From contig JAPFQT010000038.1 of NCBI GenBank assembly GCA_027627225.1, forward strand, positions 1,054,001 to 1,118,000: 64,000 nt of DNA, in the 5' to 3' direction. The translations under genes were made by a program, and so were the position numbers. Shown here one piece after another: positions 1 to 11,582 of this stretch (its first letter is position 1; every line of letters starts with the position of its first letter). The stretch is from Congeria kusceri. Taxonomy: Eukaryota; Mollusca; Bivalvia; Myida; Dreissenidae. The notes under the pieces were generated by a model. The model ran no database searches, was not told the origin of the DNA, and saw only the letters and a program-made list of their open reading frames with translations.

Positions 1-2916
1 GATACTGACAGTGTGTTGTCAATATGGGCCACTCCTTTAATGTGTTGTGAGTCCTCACAGAACTGAGTTTGAATCCACATATGATACTGACAGTGTGTTG
101 TCAATATGGGTCACTCCTTTAATGTGATGTGAGTCCTCACAGAACTGAGTTTGATTCCACATATGATACTGACAGTGCGTTGTCAATATGGGCCACTCCT
201 TTAATGTGATGTGAGTCCTCACAGAACTGAGTTTGATTCCACATATGATACTGACAGTGTGTTGTCAATATGGGCCACTCCTTTAATGTGATGTGAGTCC
301 TCACAGAACTGAGTTTGATTCCACATATGATACTGACAGTGTGTTGTCAATATGGGCCACACCTTTAATGTGATGTGAGTCCTCACAGAACTGAGTTTGA
401 ATCCACATATGATACTGACAGTGTGTTGTCAATATGGGCCACTCCTTTAATGTGATGTGAGTCCTCACAGAACTGAGTTTGAATCCGCATATGATACTGA
501 CAGTGTGTTGTCAATATGGGCCACACCTTTAATGTGATGTGAGTCCTCACAGAACTGAGTTTGAATCCACATATGATACTGACAGTGTGTTGTCAATATG
601 GGCCACTCCTTTAATGTGATGTGAGTCCTCACAGAACTGAGTTTGAATCCACATATGATACTGACAGTGTGTTGTCAATATGGGCCACTCCTTTAATGTG
701 TTGTGAGTCCTCACAGAACTGAGTTTGAATCCACATATGGTACTGACAGTGTGTTGTCAATATGGGCCACTCCTTTAATGTGGTGTGAGTCCTCACAGAA
801 CTGAGTTTGAATCCACATATGGTACTGACAGTGTGTTGTCAATATGGGCCACTCCTTTAATGTGATGTGAGTCCTCACAGAACGGAGTTTAAATCCACGT
901 ATGATACTGACAGTGTGTTGTCAATGTGGGCCACTCCTTTAATGTGATGTGAGTCCTCACAGAACTGAGTTTGAATCCACATATGATACTGACAGTGTGG
1001 TGTCAATATGGGCCACTCCTTTAATGTGATGTGAGTCCTCACAGAACTGAGTTTGAATCCACATATGATACTGACAGTGTGTTGTCAATATGGGCCACTC
1101 CTTTAATGTGTTGTGAGTCCTCACAGAACTGAGTTTGAATCCACATATGATACTGACAGTGTGTTGTCAATATGGGCCACTCCTTTAATGTGATGTGAGT
1201 CCTCACAGAACTGAGTTTGAATCCACATATGATACTGACAGTGTGTTGTCAATATGGGCCACTCCTTTAATGTGATGTGAGTCCTCACAGAACTGAGTTT
1301 GAATCCACATATGATACTGACAGTGTGTTGTCAATATGGGCCACTCCTTTAATGTGATGTGAGTCCTCACAGAACTGAATTTGAATCCACATATGATACT
1401 GACAGTGCGTTGTCAATATGGGCCACTCCTTTAATGTGATGTGAGTCCTCACAGAACTGAGTTTGAATCCACATATGATACTGACAGTGTGTTGTCAATA
1501 TGGGCCACACCTTTAATGTGATGTGAGTCCTCACAGAACTGAGTTTGAATCCACATATGATACTGACAGTGTGTTGTCAATATGGGCCACTCCTTTAATG
1601 TGATGTGAGTCCTCACAGAACTGAGTTTGAATCCACATATGATACTGACAGTGTGTTGTCAATATGGGCCACTCCTTTAATGTGATGTGAGTCCTCACAG
1701 AACTGAGTTTGAATCCACATATGATACTGACAGTGTGTTGTCAATATGGGCCACTCCTTTAATGTGTTGTGAGTCCTCACAGAACTGAGTTTGAATCCAC
1801 ATATGATACTGACAGTGTGTTGTCAATATGGGCCACTCCTTTAATGTGATGTGAGTCCTCACAGAACTGAATTTGAATCCACATATGATACTGACAGTGC
1901 GTTGTCAATATGGGCCACTCCTTTAATGTGATGTGAGTCCTCACAGAACTGAGTTTGAATCCACATATGATACTGACAGTGTGTTGTCAATATGGGCCAC
2001 ACCTTTAATGTGATGTGAGTCCTCACAGAACTGAGTTTGAATCTACATATGGTACTGACAGTGTGTTGTCAATATGGACCACTCCTTTAATGTGATGTGA
2101 GTCCTCACAGAACTGAGTTTGAATCCACATATGATACTGACAGTGTGTTGTCAATATGGGCCACACCTTTAATGTGATGTGAGTCCTCACAGAACTGAAT
2201 TTGAATCCACATATGATACTGACAGTGCGTTGTCAATATGTGCCACTCCTTTAATGTGATGTGAGTCCTCACAGAACTGAGTTTGAATCCACATATGATA
2301 CTGACAGTGTGTTGTCAATATGGGCCACTCCTTTAATGTGATGTGAGTCCTCACAGAACTGAATTTGAATCCACATATGATACTGACAGTGCGTTGTCAA
2401 TATGGGCCACTCCTTTAATGTGATGTGAGTCCTCACAGAACTGAGTTTGAATCCACATATGATACTGACAGTGTGTTGTCAATATGGGCCACACCTTTAA
2501 TGTGATGTGAGTCCTCACAGAACTGAGTTTGAATCCACATATGATACTGACAGTGTGTTGTCAATATGGGCCACTCCTTTAATGTGATGTGAGTCCTCAC
2601 AGAACTGAGTTTGAATCCACATATGATACTGACAGTGTGTTGTCAATATGGGCCACTCCTTTAATGTGATGTGAGTCCTCACAGAACTGAGTTTGAATCC
2701 ACATATGATACTGACAGTGTGTTGTCAATATGGGCCACTCCTTTAATGTGTTGTGAGTCCTCACAGAACTGAGTTTGAATCCACATATGATACTGACAGT
2801 GTGTTGTCAATATGGGCCACTCCTTTAATGTGTTGTGAGTCCTCACAGAACTGAGTTTGAATCCACATATGATACTGACAGTGTGTTGTCAATATGGGCC
2901 ACTCCTTTAATGTGTT
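1..2916. repeat. 82-bp tandem satellite array upstream of gene A (at least 35.6 copies)
   Basis: Units begin GATACTGACAGTGTGTTGTC and are exactly 82 bp. The 36th unit starts at base 2871 (1 + 35 x 82), so no insertion or deletion has accumulated. The array is cut by the window start, so the true copy number is unknown. Variants recur in blocks: GAACTGAAT for GAACTGAGT appears at about 1371, 1863, 2191 and 2355, spaced by 492, 328 and 164 bp (6, 4 and 2 units). That indicates block-wise amplification. Each unit holds the short inverted repeat GTGAGTCCTCAC. The array ends 553 bp before the start codon of gene A. The paralogous locus has only about one unit (50900-50984). Confidence 0.97.
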
Positions 2917-3469
2917 CAAGACAGGAATTATCTCCCTATGGCTTTAATATTGAAGATTGCAGAATATTACCAGTTAATCAGTGGAATTGTTTTTAAAATG
3001 ACTTAACAAAAAATCTAACCAGTTTACTTTTTGAGGAAGTGACAAGTGTGATAAAATAGTCAGTGTGGGAATCTCCTACATAATTAACATTGTATTGACA
3101 TAACATTCATTTTATCACGATACACTTAAACCAACTGCATTGGGTCTGTGTGATAATGTGGTTTAAAGTAAACTGATATTCAACTACAAACCTTCTTTGT
3201 GGTAGTGCAAAGTTGCAAGTAATCCAATACTCACATGACAGTTTACATAGTTACACTGTTTACTGGTTTATTAATATCAGACCACTGAGCGTCATTTGAA
3301 GGTTATCTTGGTTTCTGTTCAGTTCGGGGGTCTTTTCTTTCTGGATTATTGACACAAGCATTTAATTTGTTTTGTTTTTTCTGGATTATGTACGTACACA
3401 TGTTTTAACAAAGACACTGTGACATTATTATTTCAATTAAATTAAACTCAGAAAAGTTGGAAAGTCAAA
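2917..3469 (+). other. Upstream region / probable 5' flank of gene A
   Basis: This non-coding DNA between the 82-bp array and the ATG is closely similar to 50985-51526 upstream of gene B, starting at TGTTCAAGACAGGAATTATC. It presumably holds the promoter and 5' UTR. I see no convincing TATA box or other core element. Compared with B it lacks a short tandem duplication around an ACTCACGTGAC motif (B, about 51280-51308). Confidence 0.6.
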
Positions 3470-3789
3470 ATGGCTTCTGTTGCTAAACGTTTTCGTATGG
3501 TTAAAGACTTTTTTTGCTCAACATGCGTAGAGCAGAATCTTGAGGAATCAGCAGACATTTATTGTGAAACATGTTTCAAGTTTTATTGTAAAAAATGTGC
3601 TCAATTACATGGTCAGTTGTTTACAAAACATACCACATGTGGAAGGGGAGAAATGGAGAAGTGGCCAGTTTCGAAAGAGGTAGAGGATTTTCTTCAGAAA
3701 TGCGAAGTTCACAAAGAAAAAAAATTGAAAATGTTCTGTGAAGACCACAGTCAGCTGTGCTGCACTAATTGTGCTTTCCTTAACCACAG
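3470..3789 (+). CDS. Gene A exon 1 (B-box 1 and most of B-box 2)
   Basis: It encodes residues 1-106 plus two bases of codon 107. The donor is CACAG|GTATTT at 3790. The frame continues past the donor to a stop at 3841, but the paralog and the B-box 2 consensus both require splicing: the last zinc ligand, H111, lies in exon 2. The exon therefore splits a zinc finger between H106 and H111. Confidence 0.85.
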
Positions 3790-6700
3790 GTATTTCAAAA
3801 TTCTGTTTGTTTTAATTAATGTTGAAATATCAATTAACTGAGTAATAATTAATAAGACAGTTCAGACTTTCCCAGTCATCAGTTTAGATTCATTTGTTTG
3901 TTTTTCAGCAATCACAAATTCTTAAAAGCACAGACTTTTGTACTTGAAATTCTTGGTAATTTATATGGTAAAGACTATATTTAAAATGCTTTTATTTTAA
4001 TTGTAATGTAACTGGTTATACTGTTTAATCTTACTGAAATAAACACTATTTATTAGATATATTACCAAATTGAGTCCAATAACGAACTTAAAGTGACATG
4101 ATCACATTTGTTTGTAATTTGTAAATATGCTACTAAACGTCATTAGTTGACAAACTAAAGCATCTGAACTAAAAAGCTCAAGTACAATAACAAGAAAAGC
4201 GTTGCTCCAATCAGGGTTCTAACCTTAGTCCTCTGGAGCAAATGTCCAACGTGATACCTCTCGGCTATTCCGACTTACATACTTGTATTTTTTACTTTAT
4301 GTAAGTGATCCGTACTTTCAACAATATGAACGAAAACAACATAATTTTTTTGGATCGTTTCGTGTTACAAATGCTATAATTTCATCCATTTCAACTGGTG
4401 CTTACTCATAAACGAAACGGTATTTACAGTGTATTTCTAGGACAGTAGTATTATTTCGCTCCTTTATATACACTATTTTATTTTGGAATCGGTGACAAAA
4501 AGTGTGGAAATTGTCAATTTGTTAATCTGTGAACAGGTCCCATTAAATTAATATAGTCTCAATAAATCAATATGTTAACTGAAATGACAAATCACATCTG
4601 TAAACAACCGGTATTTACGTATATACAAATGATTAGCACATAAACTGCATACAAAATGTAGCTGGGTAATAAGATCAATAATCAGGATTGAGTAGTTTTG
4701 GCTGTTTACTGTATTACCACCCTGTATGTGGATAGCTCGGAGCCTCAAACACAAGAACCTTACACTCGTGAATGCTATAAGATCAATAATCAGGATTGAG
4801 TAGTTTGGGCTGTTTACTGTATTACCACCCTGTATGTGGATAGCTCGGAGCCTCAAACACAAGAACCTTACACTCGTGAATGCTATAAGATCAATAATCA
4901 GGATTGAGTAGTTTGGGCTGTTTACTGTATTACCACCTTGTATGTATATAGCTCGGAGCCTCAAACACGAGAATCTTACACTTGTGAACGCTATAAGATC
5001 AATAATCAGGATTGAGTAGTTTGGGCTGTTTACTGTATTACCACCCTGTATGTATATAGCTCGGAGCCTCAAACACAAGAACCTTACACTCGTGAATGCT
5101 ATAAGATCAATAATCAGGATTGAGTAGTTTGGGCTGTTTACTGTATTACCACCTTGTATGTATATAGCTCGGAGCCTCAAACACGAGAATCTTACACTCG
5201 TGAACGCTATAAGATCAATAATCAGGATTGAGTAGTTTGGGCTGTTTACTGTATTACCACCCTGTATGTATATAGCTCGGAGCCTCAAACACAAGAACCT
5301 TACACTCGTGAATGCTATAAGATCAATAATCAGGATTGAGTAGTTTGGGCTGTTTACTGTATTACCACCTTGTATGTATATAGCTCGGAGCCTCAAACAC
5401 GAGAATCTTACACTTGTGAACGCTATAAGATCAATAATCAGGATTGAGTAGTTTGGGCTGTTTACTGTATTACCACCCTGTATGTATATAGCTCGGAGCC
5501 TCAAACACAAGAACCTTACACTCGTGAATGCTATAAGATCAATAATCAGGATTGAGTAGTTTGGGCTGTTTACTGTATTACCACCTTGTATGTATATAGC
5601 TCGGAGCCTCAAACACGAGAATCTTACACTTGTGAATGCTATAAGATCAATAATCAGGATTGAGTAGTTTGGGCTGTTTACTGTATTACCACCCTGTATG
5701 TATATAGCTCGGAGCCTCAAACACAAGAACCTTACACTCGTGAATGCTATAAGATCAATAATCAGGATTGAGTAGTTTGGGCTGTTTACTGTATTACCAC
5801 CCTGTATGTATATAGCTCGGAGCCTCAAACACGAGAATCTTACACTCGTGAATGCTATAAGATCAATAATCAGGATTGAGTAGTTTGGGCTGTTTACTGT
5901 ATTACCACCCTGTATGTATATAGCTCGGAGCCTCAAACACGAGAATCTTACACTTGTGAATGCTATAAGATCAATAATCAGGATTGAGTAGTTTGGGCTG
6001 TTTACTGTATTACCACCTTGTATGTATATAGCTCGGAGCCTCAAACACAAGAACCTTACACTCGTGAATGCTATAAGATCAATAATCAGGATTGAGTAGT
6101 TTGGGCTGTTTACTGTATTACCACCCTGTATGTATATAGCTCGGAGCCTCAAACACAAGAACCTTACACTCGTGAATGCTATAAGATCAATAATCAGGAT
6201 TGAGTAGTTTGGGCTGTTTACTGTATTACCACCCTGTATGTATATAGCTCGGAGCCTCAAACACAAGAACCTTACACTCGTGAATGCTATAAGATCAATA
6301 ATCAGGATTGAGTAGTTTGGGCTGTTTACTGTATTACCACCTTGTATGTATATAGCTCGGAGCCTCAAACACAAGAACCTTACACTGGTGAATGCTATAA
6401 GATCAATAATCAGGATTGAGTAGTTTGGGCTGTTTACTGTATTACCACCCTGTATGTATATAGCTCGGAGCCTCAAACACGAGAATCTTACACTTGTGAA
6501 TGCTATAAGATCAATAATCAGGATTGAGTAGTTTGGGCTGTTTACTGTATTACCACCTTGTATGTATATAGCTCGGAGCCTCAAACACAAGAACCTTACA
6601 CTCGTGAATGCTATAAGATCAATAATCAGGATTGAGTAGTTTGGGCTGTTTACTGTATTACCACCCTGTATGTATATAGCTCGGAGCCTCAAACACAAGA

Positions 6701-9700
6701 ACCTTACACTCGTGAATGCTATAAGATCAATAATCAGGATTGAGTAGTTTGGGCTGTTTACTGTATTACCACCCTGTATGTATATAGCTCGGAGCCTCAA
6801 ACACAAGAACCTTACACTCGTGAATGCTATAAGATCAATAATCAGGATTGAGTAGTTTGGGCTGTTTACTGTATTACCACCTTGTATGTATATAGCTCGG
6901 AGCCTCAAACACAAGAACCTTACACTGGTGAATGCTATAAGATCAATAATCAGGATTGAGTAGTTTGGGCTGTTTACTGTATTACCACCCTGTATGTATA
7001 TAGCTCGGAGCCTCAAACACGAGAATCTTACACTCGTGAACGCTATAAGATCAATAATCAGGATTGAGTAGTTTTGGCAGTTTACTGTATTACCACCCTG
7101 TATGTATATAGCTCGGAGCCTCAAACACAAGAACCTTACACTCGTGAATGCTATAAGATCAATAATCAGGATTGAGTAGTTTGGGCTGTTTACTGTATTA
7201 CCACCCTGTATGTATATAGCTCGGAGCCTCAAACACAAGAACCTTACACTTGTGAATGCTATAAGATCAATAATCAGGATTGAGTAGTTTTGGCAGTTTA
7301 CTGTATTACCACCCTGTATGTATATAGCTCGGAGCCTCAAACACAAGAATCTTACACTTGTGAATGCTATAAGAACACGTCTAGCTTGCATCGTTAACTT
7401 GGATTTGTTTGTGCCTGTGTTTTACATGTTTATTCATATATTTTAGTTGTGTTCATAGTGGCATACTTTAACATAAATTTACAATTGATTCCAGTAAGGA
7501 AACATATATTGTAACAGGATCATAATATATTTATGCATCAAGGTTAGTGTCAGGTTGGTTTATGGAGTTCTTAAGGCTTTTGGTACGCATGAAAAAATTA
7601 GGGTCAGTGGAGCCACTGGATACATGAATAATTTTGGGGCCATAACAGTTAGACAGTTTCACATAAATTATTGCCCTTTCTTCATTATTCCTTTAACAAA
7701 GTGTATAAATGCTGCTGTATTCAATTTATGCTCCATGTTTGTAAAGTGACGTTTGAAGGAAATTCATTATAAATGTATATTACTTTTAAAACAGACATTT
7801 AATTACTGATGTCTGTATATATGGCATTCCTTTGGAACATTGTTTAAAATAAGAATGTTTATCTGTATGAATATTTGAGGGTGTCATGCCAAAACTGGGC
7901 GTTATGCATGCGCATAAAGTGTCATTCCAGATTAGCCTGTGCACTCCAAAGTATTTTCTGTTTCAAGAAAGTCTCTTCTAAACACCAATCCAGGGTTTGG
8001 GAAGTGGTGGTCCACAGGACTGGCTACATTCAAAGCCTACTGGTCCAATACTGAATGAACTGTTCCCGATAGTCCTAATATATTGAACTGCTTAGTTCAT
8101 ACAATAGTTAAAAAAACAAAATGATTCTCAGAATTGAAATCAGAATGTATATTGAGACACACGAAAATCTATTATTGATCATATAAACATAATATGCGAT
8201 ATGAACATGTTTGACTAAATAAATACATGATAATAACTTCTCGAACTTGACATAAATTTTACATCCACGCATTTTCGTATGTTAAACAATCTAAATGCAC
8301 TAAAACGATAATTACTTATCCTTATTTTATTGGGCTATCTGTTCCTTAACATTTTGCAATCAGTCCCACAATGCGGAAACCTAGACTTGAATTGTGTTGG
8401 CTTCAATTTTAAATAGAGATACAATTTAAAACTGGCTGTTGGGAAAACGAGTACAATAATGTATTATTGCTGTGTTGAAAAGAGTATGTGTTGTTCAACT
8501 AGTATTCAGCCAGGAGTAATATTAACCATATCCATGTACAAAGTATTTGGCCCAACTCCGAAATTTTGGTAATTAGTAAACGAAACATGTCAACAAATTT
8601 AATTGACACTGCTAGTGTTGCACGTTATAATTTGAAAAGACGATATGATTAACCCATGATTTTATGCAACATTTGTTGTTTGGTTAAATTTGTACTAAAA
8701 AGGTTGTTAAATGACTATAGTTAATTATTATAAATGGAAATTTGCTTCTCTAAAAAGCGACTTCAATGCCCGTCATATGTAACTGCTTAAGTAAAAATGG
8801 AGTTAAGCTGAATTTCCAACGTATAACACGCTGTTATAACATAATGTTTGGAAAGTTGAGGAATTGAAAAAGGTGTGATTTAAACACGAGAGCTTGTGGT
8901 AAAATAATATAAACATTATCATATCGGTGACCCGTATTCTTAATGACAAATAATAATTCACGAATTACACAATTGGAACTAGTCCAAAAACAACTTGTCA
9001 CCGGACCGGTCGTCCTTGAAGACAACTGGTCCAAAAATTCACAGGCCATGGACTGACGGACACACGTTAAGGTCGAACCCTGATAAATCCACTGTAGGCG
9101 TCAAGTGCCGTCCTGGATTAGCCTGTGTGGACTGCACAGGCTGGTCTGGGACGACACTTTTTACGCATCTGCATAAAGCCCGATTTGCCCACGACACGTC
9201 TCGTTTGATTTTATGGCACTGGGGAATGGGCATTATTATATGTTATGTCTATTTTATTCAGACAGTGCACCCATGTGGCACATATTTCCGAATCTGTACA
9301 AATGCAGCCCACAGACCTGCAGCAGATGTCAGCAGAGATTAAAACCATTCTGGAACAAATGAAGAACCTGCAGAGCAATTGGGATGCCAGCAAACATTCT
9401 CTGCAGGGTTCATACAATAAACATGAGCGACAAATGGTAGAAGATATGCGTTTGGAAATTGATTCCTTCTTTGTTGAATTTGAAAATAACACCAGTAATG
9501 AAATATATGAACATCAGCAAGAAGAATTGCGACAGAAAATTAATTCTAGTATATTTAAGTTTGATGATAGCACTGTAAAGGAATTGAAAGATAATCTGAT
9601 AACCCTTCAATCTGATATTGACAAATGCATCAGGCTTCATGATGAAATGAAACAACTCCATGATGCCCTACAGCACATTAGTGATAAGAACAGAAACGAA

Positions 9701-11582
9701 TTGTTGTTTATTGCAAGTAGAAAATGTCTACAAAAAATACAACAGTTTGAAACATATCTTAAAGTCCAGACATTTACAGTGCAAGCGAACCCAGACCAGG
9801 TCTTCACTGTGAAGGGGAAGTCTGTATTTAATGGGAGCATACCAAGTGATTTATCCATGTGCTGGATTTCAGCCATCTGTGTTCTCCCTGATGGCCAGAC
9901 TCTTGTTGTAGACTGCAGTAATAATAAATTAAAGCTGCTGGACCAGCAGTACAGGGTGCTTACTCATTGTGATGTGTCTACTTCTCCACGGGACATATGT
10001 CATATAACACACAGTGAAGTTGCTGTTACTGTGAATGATGCTAACACACATGGGATCCAGTTTATCTCTGTCAACCATGGGCAGCTGGTGAAGGGCAGGA
10101 AGCTTCAGTTACAGCATGACTGTTATCGTATCACCCACCACCAGGGGGAGCTGTATGTCACTGATTGGACTGCACTGTACAAGTACACGCTGAGTGGGAA
10201 ACTGGTCAGCAAGCTGTATGAGGATACATCACGTGGTGATACAGGTTAGAATCATGGCGGGTTCATCCGGATATTATTAGAAATATGTATCATAAAGTAA
10301 TTATAAGACTGCATAGTTGTAGAATGTACATAGTTGTAGAATGTACATGTGTCAGTTTAAGTTTACAACAGCGGTAAAGATTGATTTTCAATATTATTGA
10401 TTTATATATATAAGTTATCAGGCATTTTGACTGTCACTTCTGACTTCATCGCATGTCTATAAATAGACAGTGAGTGCAAATCAATGATACACTTTGTGAC
10501 CTGCTGTTTATATTTTGTGGTTTTCAATTAAATATACGTGCATTATTGTTTCATAATTCATCGTGTTTTCAAACGTTATATGAAGAAAATAAACTTTAAA
10601 TTGTTGTAGTTGAAATTTGTTAAATTAATAGATTTGTATTTGTAAAACTGTTTAAATAACAACTGGCTTTTGTTACTTGTGTAGAAGAACCAGAGAGAAA
10701 AGTTTTATTTCAGGTTGTTTTGAAACATATTTGCTATTGTAAAAGCTTAACTTCTGTTATTATAATGTACATGTACATGTTATAAATATGTCAGCCTGTG
10801 TCAGCTATAGAATAACGCAGATGTCAGTAATCATGTATACATGTATAGAAAATCTATTAATACTGCATATGCTATAGTTGCATCAGCTGACACATTCATG
10901 TATACATGTATAGGAAATCTGTTATTACTGCATATAGTTACACATTCATGTGTACATGTTCACTGTACCGTGTAATCGTTTCCATCTGTGTAATTGTGGT
11001 AGACTACAATTCTAACTCACCAGTCAATGTGTCAAACTTTTAGGCAATAAACTGATACAGAACCTTCCTGTCACACTAAAATATTTATTATTATTGGATT
11101 TTATGCAGATCTTTAAGACGCGTAATTGTCTGTTTAACAACGCATTAATAATACGATGTCACTGCAGTTTGTGTATTAACATTATGAAACATTTAAAGTA
11201 ATTTAATATCTTGATGTGACTCTGTTTTGCAGTACGGAGGTGTGCTGTGAGTCCCACTGGGGATCGGTTATATATCACCAACTGGTCCCAGCACAAGCTC
11301 CTCACCCTGGCCAGGGATGGGTCGGTACTCTCTACATTGGAGGACCCTGAACTACGAGACCCATATGCTGTACATGTGACACCTGCAGGCCAGGTGTTGG
11401 TCTGTGGATACTGGTCCCAGACTATCATACAGGTGGACAGGGAGGGCAGGAAGAAGCTGGCCACTCTGGCTACAGACAGGGATGGAGTGGGGGTCCCAGA
11501 GTCAGTCTGCTACAACAGGCACACAGCCTCCATCATTGTGGGACAATGGAACAACAACATCCTCGTGTTCAAAGTGCAATAA
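3470..11582 (+). CDS. Gene A: RING-less TRIM-like protein (two B-boxes, coiled coil, NHL-type propeller), 550 aa
   Basis: The CDS joins 3470-3789, 9262-10244 and 11233-11582 (1653 nt, stop TAA). B-box 1 has C16, C19, C32, C35, C40, C43, H47 and H54. B-box 2 has C78, H81, C90, H93, C98, C101, H106 and H111. Residues about 115-270 are helical and charged, as in a coiled coil. Residues about 305-550 carry repeated blade-like strands (ICVLPDG.TLVVD, ELYVTD, GDRLYITN, GQVLVCG) typical of NHL propellers in the TRIM2/3/71 group. No RING precedes the B-boxes, and an upstream exon is not evident. Such proteins act in the cytosol as ubiquitin-ligase-related scaffolds or immune sensors; that role is inferred from the family. 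The ATG at MASVA is chosen because sequence just upstream loses frame between the two paralogs. Splice sites are GT-AG and phases match copy B exactly. Confidence 0.85.
3790..4201 (+). other. Start of intron 1 of gene A
   Basis: Intron 1 runs from 3790 to 9261 (5472 bp). This first part is unique-looking AT-rich sequence that aligns throughout with 51847-52258 in gene B. No gene or element was recognised here. Confidence 0.6.
4202..4545 (-). mobile_element. SINE-like element with tRNA-related module in intron 1 of gene A
   Basis: On the minus strand the element starts with GGGACCTGTTCAC near 4541. It runs through an AT-rich body and ends in a tRNA-like segment (about 4276-4202) with an A-box-like TAGCCGAGAGG and a B-box-like GGTTAGAACCC. 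The same body-then-tRNA order occurs at 15618-15912. An orthologous copy at 52259-52600 in gene B shows that insertion predates the gene duplication. Confidence 0.7.
4671..7370. repeat. 108-bp tandem array, exactly 25 copies, in intron 1 of gene A
   Basis: The unit begins AAGATCAATAATCAGGATTG, and 2700 bp equals 25 x 108 with no indel. Gene B has a single 99-bp version (52728-52826). Two variant types (AAGAACCTT and GAGAATCTC) alternate through much of the left half. A five-unit block is duplicated: 5941-6480 is identical to 6481-7020. Because 108 is divisible by three and the unit lacks minus-strand stops in one frame, the array gives a 938-codon minus-strand open frame (7391-4575), which I treat as a by-product (see findings). 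Confidence 0.97.
7371..9261 (+). other. Remainder of intron 1 of gene A, with Dreissena-type hairpin repeat pieces
   Basis: The stretch aligns throughout with 52827-54720 in gene B. Two pieces of a repeat I associate with Dreissena lie here: about 7877-7985 (GCGTTATGCATGCGCATAAA, AGATTAGCCTGTGCACTCC) and about 9088-9225 (GGATTAGCCTGTGTGGACTG, with an inverted CACAGGCT). Being in both paralogs, they were inserted before the duplication. The intron ends TTATTCAG at 9261. Confidence 0.65.
9262..10244 (+). CDS. Gene A exon 2 (end of B-box 2, coiled coil, first propeller blades)
   Basis: The 983-nt exon starts with one base completing codon 107 and ends with one base of codon 435. The acceptor is TTTTATTCAG|A and the donor is GATACAG|GTTAG. 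It encodes the last zinc ligand H111, a long heptad-like helical segment (KTILEQMKNLQSNW onward), the linker FTVQANPDQVFTVKG, and blades such as ICVLPDGQTLVVD and GELYVTDWTALYKYTLSGKL. Length and phases are identical to gene B exon 2. Confidence 0.88.
10245..11232 (+). other. Intron 2 of gene A, with two small tandem duplications
   Basis: The 988-bp GT-AG intron ends in CTGTTTTGCAG. It aligns with the 926-bp intron 2 of gene B. It holds a 17-bp duplication of ATAGTTGTAGAATGTAC (about 10313-10347) and a 65-bp duplication starting CATGTATACATGTATAG (about 10832-10961). Both are single in B. Confidence 0.8.
11233..11582 (+). CDS. Gene A exon 3 (C-terminal propeller blades)
   Basis: It begins with TA completing a GTA codon, then reads CAVSPTGDRLYITNW, LLTLARDGSVLSTLEDPEL, GQVLVCGYWSQTIIQVDREG and ends ILVFKVQ followed by TAA. 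The motifs are NHL-like blades. By hand count the exon differs from gene B at about 20 non-silent and 4 silent bases, plus one extra codon in B near the C terminus. Confidence 0.87.

Noticed and set aside
1..2916. Centromeric or telomeric satellite
   Set aside because: The unit is also present once at the paralogous gene locus and ends cleanly 0.55 kb before a gene. It is better seen as a locus-specific minisatellite.
3790..3841. Gene A ending at 3841 as a 123-residue protein
   Set aside because: The donor CACAG|GTATTT and the acceptor at 9261 join in phase, complete B-box 2 and recur in gene B. The short form would only arise by intron retention.
4575..7391. A 938-residue repetitive protein gene on the minus strand
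   Set aside because: It lies within an intron of gene A. It exists because the unit is 108 bp with one stop-free frame. The unique tail is poorly conserved against gene B and there is no promoter or splice support. Kept only as a finding.
9039..9876. Minus-strand frames opposite exon 2 of gene A (and the same opposite gene B)
   Set aside because: They are shadows of a clearly coding + strand with matched splice phases in two paralogs.
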